This document shows, one piece after another, positions 6,378-12,697 of a DNA stretch of 12,697 nt (position 1 is the stretch's first letter; each line of letters starts with the position of its first letter). The translations under genes and the position numbers were made by a program. This DNA is from Gammaproteobacteria bacterium (lineage in GTDB: Bacteria > Pseudomonadota > Gammaproteobacteria > Thiohalorhabdales > Thiohalorhabdaceae). Where the stretch lies: NCBI GenBank assembly GCA_018609925.1, contig JAHEOG010000189.1, positions 1-12,697 of the forward strand. Reading direction: 5' to 3'. The notes beneath the pieces were generated by a model. That model did not search any database and was not told the origin of the DNA. It was given only the letters and a program-made list of their open reading frames with translations.

Positions 6378-6406
6378 ACGCTAGCACGGCCCCCTTTCCC
6401 CGGCAA
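6378..6406 (-). promoter_or_regulatory. Candidate promoter of moaC
   Basis: On the minus strand TTGCCG (6406-6401) and TAGCGT (6383-6378) are 17 bases apart, the latter preceded by TGC as in an extended -10. Start would be near 6371, about 28 bases before the GTG chosen for moaC, which agrees with that start rather than the TTG at 6406. The perfect palindrome TTCGATCGAA (6366-6375) lies right at the predicted start of transcription. Hexamer matches are modest. Confidence 0.35.
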
Positions 6407-6439
6407 CTAGGTGCTTGGCCTTGGCCGGACCGGACCGCC

Positions 6440-6468
6440 TTGCCCGTCGGCGGTGCAGGGCCCATCAT
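6440..6468 (+). promoter_or_regulatory. Candidate promoter of moeA
   Basis: TTGCCC (6440-6445) and CATCAT (6463-6468) are separated by exactly 17 bases, each matching four of six sigma-70 consensus positions. Transcription would start near 6475, about 52 bases before the moeA ATG. Weak by sequence, but nothing better is seen in the divergent spacer. Confidence 0.25.
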
Positions 6469-6527
6469 CCTCCGGGATTGCCCCGATCCCGAACGCCGGG
6501 CGCTGGTCCCGGCCGCAAGGGGGTGCC

Positions 6528-7736
6528 ATGCTTGCTCTGGAAGAGGCCCGCCAGCGGATCCTGGAAGCGGTGGACCCCACCGCGCAGACCGAGGTGCTGC
6601 CTACCGCGGAGGCCGCGGGCCGGTACCTGGCCGAGGCCATGCGGGCCCGGGTCCCGAGTCCCGGCTTCGACAACGCCGCCATGGACGGCTTCGCCGTGCG
6701 CCGAGCGGATCTCGGGCCGGAGGGCGGGGAGCTGCCCGTGGCCGGGACCGTGGCCGCCGGAGAAGGCGCCGGGGACCTGCCGTCGGGGGCCTGCTTCCGC
6801 ATCTGGACGGGTGCCCCCCTGCCGACCGGAGCGGACGCGGTGGTCATCCAGGAGGAGGTGGCGGAAGAGGGGGATCGCGCCCGATTCCGTGAGGTGCCCC
6901 CTCCGGGGGGCAATATCCGCTGCGCCGGGGAGGATGTGGCCGCGGGGGACGTCCTCGCCGAGGCGGGCCGTCGGGTCTCCCCCGAGCTGATCTCGGCGCT
7001 GATCACCGCGGGCGTGGGGCAGGTTGCGGTCCGGGTCCGGCCCCGGGCCCTGGTTTTGGCTACCGGCTCGGAGCTGGTAGAGCCCGGTCAGGAGCCGGGC
7101 CTCGGCGGGGTCTACAGCTCCAATCGCCCGGCGGTGGCGGCCCTGCTCCGCGAGGCCGGCGCCCGCGTGGACGACGGCGGGGACGTCGCCGATCGGCCCG
7201 AGGCCCTGCGGGCCGCTCTGGAGCGGGCCGGGGAGTACGATCTGGCCGTTACCACCGGCGGCGTCTCCGCCGGCGACCTGGACCTGGTCCGGCCGATGCT
7301 GGACGAGCTGGGCCGGATCGATCTCTGGAAGGTGGCGCTCAAGCCGGGCAAGCCCTTCGCCTTCGGCAGGCTGGGTAGGGCCCATTTCTTCGGCCTGCCC
7401 GGCAATCCGGTCTCGGCGCTGGTGACCGCCCGCCAGCTTTTGCTCCCGGCGGAGGCCCGCTGGCAGGGCGGCTCCTGGGCCCCCGCCCGGATTCCCGCCA
7501 CCGCCGCCGCCAACTTCCAGCGGGGCCGTTCGGGCCGGACCGAGCTGGTGCCGGCCCGGCTCCGCTGGCGGGAGGGGACCCTCTGCGTCTGGCCCCTGGA
7601 ACGGCAGGGCTCGGGGATGATCGTCGCCCTCAGCCAGGCGGAGGGCTTCATCGTGGTGCCGGCCGACTCCCATGGCTTTGCGGCCGGGGACCCCGTGGCG
7701 GTGGAGCTGGCGGGCCCCGGTGCCTCCCCCCTTTAG
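6528..7736 (+). CDS. moeA: Molybdopterin molybdenumtransferase MoeA
   Basis: MoeA inserts molybdate into adenylylated molybdopterin in the last general step of Moco synthesis. The ATG at 6528 has AAGGGGG seven or so bases upstream; an open extension to 6411 is not supported. The 402-residue protein (E. coli 411) shows FDNAAMDGFAVR (47-58, with the conserved MDG aspartate), RIWTGAPLPTGADAVVIQEE (91-110), PPPGGNIRCAGED (124-136), LATGSELVEPG (177-187), VYSSNR (195-200), the TTGGVSAGDLDLV motif (242-254), WKVALKPGKPFAFG (267-280), FFGLPGNPVSALV (287-299) and GRTELVPARL (336-345). Domain order is therefore the full N-terminal region, the MogA-like domain and the C-terminal beta domain. It is divergent from moaC. 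Downstream, AGCTC-GGAGT-GAGCT (7737-7751) forms a five-base stem right after the stop but lacks a T-run. Confidence 0.96.
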   Translation: MLALEEARQRILEAVDPTAQTEVLPTAEAAGRYLAEAMRARVPSPGFDNAAMDGFAVRRADLGPEGGELPVAGTVAAGEGAGDLPSGACFRIWTGAPLPTGADAVVIQEEVAEEGDRARFREVPPPGGNIRCAGEDVAAGDVLAEAGRRVSPELISALITAGVGQVAVRVRPRALVLATGSELVEPGQEPGLGGVYSSNRPAVAALLREAGARVDDGGDVADRPEALRAALERAGEYDLAVTTGGVSAGDLDLVRPMLDELGRIDLWKVALKPGKPFAFGRLGRAHFFGLPGNPVSALVTARQLLLPAEARWQGGSWAPARIPATAAANFQRGRSGRTELVPARLRWREGTLCVWPLERQGSGMIVALSQAEGFIVVPADSHGFAAGDPVAVELAGPGASPL

Positions 7737-7787
7737 AGCTCGGAGTGAGCTGGCAATCGGGGATCCCCAAAACCGGGCCAGTGATCG

Positions 7788-7793
7788 TACAAT
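7788..7793 (+). promoter_or_regulatory. Possible -10 element upstream of the rhodanese-tusA pair
   Basis: TACAAT matches five of six -10 positions and is one of few AT-rich spots in the 116-base spacer after moeA. It lies about 60 bases before the rhodanese start. No good -35 hexamer is present 16-18 bases upstream, so a transcript may instead run through from moeA or need an activator. Confidence 0.3.
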
Positions 7794-7852
7794 TACCGGT
7801 TGGGGAAACGGATGCGGGCCGGAAAGCCGGCTCCCAGCCCAGGTGAGGTGCC

Positions 7853-8176
7853 ATGACCGAATTGAGCGAGCTGAGCCCGGATGATCTGAGCGCCTGGTCC
7901 GACGAGGACCTGCAGCTCATCGATATTCGGGGCGTCGACGAGCTGCCCCGGGGGGTCATACCCGGCATGGTGCACATCCCCATGCACCGGCTGCCCGAGC
8001 TGACCGGGCAGCTGGACCCGGAGCGGCCCGTGGTCCTGTACTGCGCCCACGGCATCCGCTCGGCCCAGGCCGGGGTCTTCCTCCTCCAGCAGGGCTTTCC
8101 CGCGGTCTACCACTTGGCCGGAGGCATCGAGGCCTGGGCCCAGCGCTACCCGGTGGCCCCGGCGGAGGAGCGGTAA
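7853..8176 (+). CDS. Single-domain rhodanese-like sulfurtransferase
   Basis: The 107-residue protein is one rhodanese domain. It has the LIDIRGVDE strand (22-30), GVIPGMVHIPMHRL (34-47), and the active loop CAHGIR (64-69), which fits the six-residue CxxGxR pattern with catalytic Cys64, followed by the closing LAGGIEAW (88-95). No signal peptide is visible, so it acts in the cytoplasm. A GGTGAGGTG ribosome binding site precedes the ATG. The next gene is tusA, 74 bases on. Rhodanese-TusA pairs are known in sulfur oxidisers such as Allochromatium vinosum, where rhodanese loads TusA with persulfide sulfur, usually with dsrE2 third; dsrE2 is absent here. GlpE-like function in general thiosulfate sulfur transfer is the alternative. 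Confidence 0.92.
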   Translation: MTELSELSPDDLSAWSDEDLQLIDIRGVDELPRGVIPGMVHIPMHRLPELTGQLDPERPVVLYCAHGIRSAQAGVFLLQQGFPAVYHLAGGIEAWAQRYPVAPAEER

Positions 8177-8211
8177 CCGCACCCGGCAAGGCCCGGGCGG
8201 AAAGGCGTCAA

Positions 8212-8243
8212 CCTCCCTTGGGGAGGCCGAAGGAACAGGGAGG
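8212..8243 (+). promoter_or_regulatory. Hairpin and duplicated GGGAGG in the tusA leader
   Basis: CCTCCC (8212-8217), TTG loop, GGGAGG (8221-8226) form a perfect six-base stem. A second GGGAGG at 8238-8243 is the tusA ribosome binding site, seven bases before the ATG. CCTCCC can pair with either copy, so the leader could in principle hide or free the tusA site. Sequence is clear; regulatory function is inference. Confidence 0.35.
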
Positions 8244-8250
8244 ACCGTGC

Positions 8251-8481
8251 ATGGCCGAAGCGAATCAAGAGCTCGACGCCCGCGGGCTGAATTGCCCACT
8301 GCCCATCCTGCGGACCAAGAAGGTCCTCAAGGACTTGAGCACCGGTGATATCCTCAAGGTCCGAGCCACCGATCCCGGCTCGGTCAAGGACTTCGAGGCC
8401 TACGCCAGCCAGTCCGGCGACGAGCTCCTGGAGCACAGCGAGGAAGGCGGGGAGTACACCTTCCTTTTGAAGAAGGGGTAG
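8251..8481 (+). CDS. tusA: Sulfur carrier protein TusA
   Basis: The ATG at 8251 follows GGGAGG by seven bases and gives a 76-residue protein, close to the usual TusA size of about 80. An in-frame ATG 33 bases earlier falls within the leader hairpin and lacks support. The signature is LDARGLNCPLPILRTKKVL (8-26) with Cys15 as the persulfide carrier in the CPxP motif, followed by LKVRATDPGSVKDFEAYASQ (35-54). In enterics TusA passes sulfur to TusBCD for tRNA 2-thiouridine; in sulfur oxidisers it passes sulfur among rhodanese, DsrE proteins and the DsrAB or Hdr-like machinery in the cytoplasm. Neither dsr nor hdr genes are in view, so the end acceptor is unknown. The rhodanese gene directly upstream suggests the donor. 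Confidence 0.95.
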   Translation: MAEANQELDARGLNCPLPILRTKKVLKDLSTGDILKVRATDPGSVKDFEAYASQSGDELLEHSEEGGEYTFLLKKG

Positions 8482-8540
8482 CCACCGCCCGATCCCGGGG
8501 GCCACGCCCCTTCAGGCCCCTTTCCGTTCCCAGGCATCGC

Positions 8541-8546
8541 GGAGAG
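8541..8546 (+). promoter_or_regulatory. ppc: Ribosome binding site deciding the ppc start
   Basis: GGAGAG is six bases before the ATT at 8553 and is the only Shine-Dalgarno-like site ahead of ppc. The in-frame ATG at 8622 has none in range. Confidence 0.5.
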
Positions 8547-8552
8547 CATCCC

Positions 8553-11363
<2,811 letters not shown>

Positions 11364-11388
11364 GTCCGGACGCGACAAGGAGCGCGCC

Positions 11389-12697
11389 ATGGCCGAGTCT
11401 TCCGGCCTGCCCCCGGGAGCAGTGCACGAGCTGGTCCTGCTCTTCTGCCCGGACCGCCGCCACACCGATCCCGATACCCTCGCCCTCTACGCCACCGACG
11501 ACACCCCGCGCGCGGTCACCCCGGGCGCGGTGGTCTTCCCGGGGACCACCGACGAGGTGGCAGCGGCGGTGCGCACCGCGTATCGCCACGGCGTGCCGGT
11601 GGTGGCACGCGGGGCGGGCTCCGGCAACGTGGGCGGCGCCCTGCCCGTGCCCGGGGCCCTGGTGGTGGCCTGCGAGTGCATGGACGCCGTGGTGGAGAGC
11701 GATCCGGCCAACCGTTTGCTGCGCGTGCAGCCGGGAGTCACCAACCAGCGGGTGCAGGACGTGGCGGCTGAAAACGGGCTGTTCTGGCCCCCGGACCCCG
11801 GCAGCGCCGCCTACTGCCAGGTGGGCGGCAACCTGGCCATGAACAGCGCCGGCCCGGGGGCGGTCAAGCGCGGCGTGACCCGGGACTGGGTCCTGGGCCT
11901 GGAGGCGGTGACCGGCACCGGCGAGGTCCTGCGCACCGGAACCCGCACCACCAAGGGCGTGGTGGGCTACGATCTGACCCGGCTGCTGGTGGGCTCGGAG
12001 GCCACCCTGGCCCTGATCACCGAGGCCACCCTGCGCCTGACGCCGGTGCCGGCGGTCAAGCGCACCGCGCGGGCCTGTTTCGCCCGCGTCGAGGACGCCG
12101 CCGCGGCGGTGGAGCGGATCATGGCGGGCGCGGCCATCCCCTCCGCCCTGGAGCTCATGGACGGCCTTGCCATCGACGCCCTGCGCCGGTCCGGGTTCGA
12201 GCACGACCTGCCCGAGGGCACCGGGGCCGTGCTGATGGTGGAGGCCGACGGCTCAGTGGCCGGCGCCGACGCCGACTTCGCCGCGCTTGGTCAGCTCCTG
12301 GAAGGGGATGGCCTGCTGGAGGTACGTACTGGCGCCGATCCCGAAGAGATTGCCGAGCTATGGCGGGCCCGGAAGTCCCTGTCCCGGGCCGTGAAGGCCC
12401 TGGCCCCGCTCAAGATCAACGAAGACGTGGTGGTGCCGGTGACCGAGCTGGCCGGGTTCCTGCGGCGGGTGGAGTCCCTGGCCCGGGAGCTGGAGCTGAC
12501 GGTGGTCAACTTCGGCCACGCCGGCAACGGCAACATCCACGTCAACCTCATGGTGGATCCCGAGGACAGCGACGAGATGGCCCGCGCCCGGGCCTGCCTG
12601 TCCGCCATCTTCGACACCGCCCTCGAGCTCGGCGGCACCCTGTCCGGGGAGCACGGCATTGGCTCCGAGAAGGCGGCCTTTGTCGACCGGGAGCTGG
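11389..12697 (+). CDS. glcD: FAD-linked oxidase, glycolate oxidase subunit GlcD type (3' end cut off)
   Basis: The ATG at 11389 has AAGGAG about seven bases upstream. 436 complete codons are present before the window ends; relatives run about 460-500, so a few dozen residues are missing. The protein has the FAD-binding (PCMH-type) half with ARGAGSGNVGGALPVPG (73-89), the flavin-contacting QVGGNLAMNSAGPGAVKRG (144-162) and TRDWVLGLEAVTGTGEVLRT, then GVVGYDLTRLLVGSEATLALITEATL. The C-terminal half has KINEDVVVP (342-350), NFGHAGNGNIHVN (374-386) and SGEHGIGSEK (419-428). GlcD oxidises glycolate to glyoxylate together with GlcE and GlcF; close relatives are D-lactate or 2-hydroxyglutarate dehydrogenases, which the sequence alone does not exclude. 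It lies 25 bases after ppc, likely cotranscribed. No signal peptide is seen. Confidence 0.87.
   Translation, partial: MAESSGLPPGAVHELVLLFCPDRRHTDPDTLALYATDDTPRAVTPGAVVFPGTTDEVAAAVRTAYRHGVPVVARGAGSGNVGGALPVPGALVVACECMDAVVESDPANRLLRVQPGVTNQRVQDVAAENGLFWPPDPGSAAYCQVGGNLAMNSAGPGAVKRGVTRDWVLGLEAVTGTGEVLRTGTRTTKGVVGYDLTRLLVGSEATLALITEATLRLTPVPAVKRTARACFARVEDAAAAVERIMAGAAIPSALELMDGLAIDALRRSGFEHDLPEGTGAVLMVEADGSVAGADADFAALGQLLEGDGLLEVRTGADPEEIAELWRARKSLSRAVKALAPLKINEDVVVPVTELAGFLRRVESLARELELTVVNFGHAGNGNIHVNLMVDPEDSDEMARARACLSAIFDTALELGGTLSGEHGIGSEKAAFVDREL

Noticed and set aside
6344..6406. Longer moaC from the TTG at 6406
   Set aside because: The extra 21 codons have no family counterpart, and a -35/-10 pair and palindrome fall within them.
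7737..7768. Hairpin AGCTC-GGAGT-GAGCT and palindrome GGGGATCCCC after moeA as a terminator
   Set aside because: Stem of five bases without a following T-run, and the palindrome has no loop. Not enough for a terminator call, though the first may aid transcript ending.

Overview
The window is very GC-rich and gene-dense. It reads as chromosome of a sulfur-oxidising gammaproteobacterium, plausibly a chemolithoautotroph of the Ectothiorhodospiraceae or a related lineage. PerM and BepA look like their Escherichia coli counterparts along their full length. SoxY, SoxZ, a periplasmic cytochrome c and a rhodanese-TusA pair point to oxidation of reduced sulfur. The taxonomic placement is inferred from gene content only. 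No transposase, integrase, CRISPR array, rRNA or tRNA gene is visible.

Layout: 1-57 is the last part of moaD (plus), then tsaB (plus, 62-772), which converges on a NYN-domain RNase-like gene (minus, 794-1390). After a 222-base divergent spacer comes perM (plus, 1613-2722). Then a minus-strand cluster reads cytochrome c (4047-3655), soxY (3593-3105), soxZ (3074-2745), apparently driven by an extended -10 promoter near 4121-4150. Next are bepA (minus, 5766-4309) and moaC (minus, 6343-5846), which is divergent from moeA (plus, 6528-7736). The right part is all on the plus strand: a single-domain rhodanese (7853-8176), tusA (8251-8481), ppc for phosphoenolpyruvate carboxylase (8553-11363, probably starting at an ATT codon), and glcD for a glycolate-oxidase-type flavoprotein (11389, cut by the window edge). 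No gene-free stretch exceeds 300 bases.

How the genes fit together: SoxYZ carries sulfur intermediates on a cysteine in the periplasm, and the small cytochrome would accept or pass on electrons there. In the cytoplasm the rhodanese and TusA would relay persulfide sulfur toward sulfur oxidation or tRNA thiolation. MoaD, MoaC and MoeA belong to molybdenum cofactor synthesis, which sulfite-oxidising and other molybdoenzymes need. Ppc replenishes C4 acids, and a GlcD-type oxidase would fit salvage of glycolate in a Rubisco-using autotroph, but no Rubisco gene is in view.

Most of the window is recognisable. The points deserving a second look are departures from family norms: a MoaD that continues two residues past its Gly-Gly, a SoxY ending SGCRD rather than GGCGG, a cytochrome with no methionine after its haem site, a TsaB lacking the usual Asp-Thr, and the ATT start of ppc.
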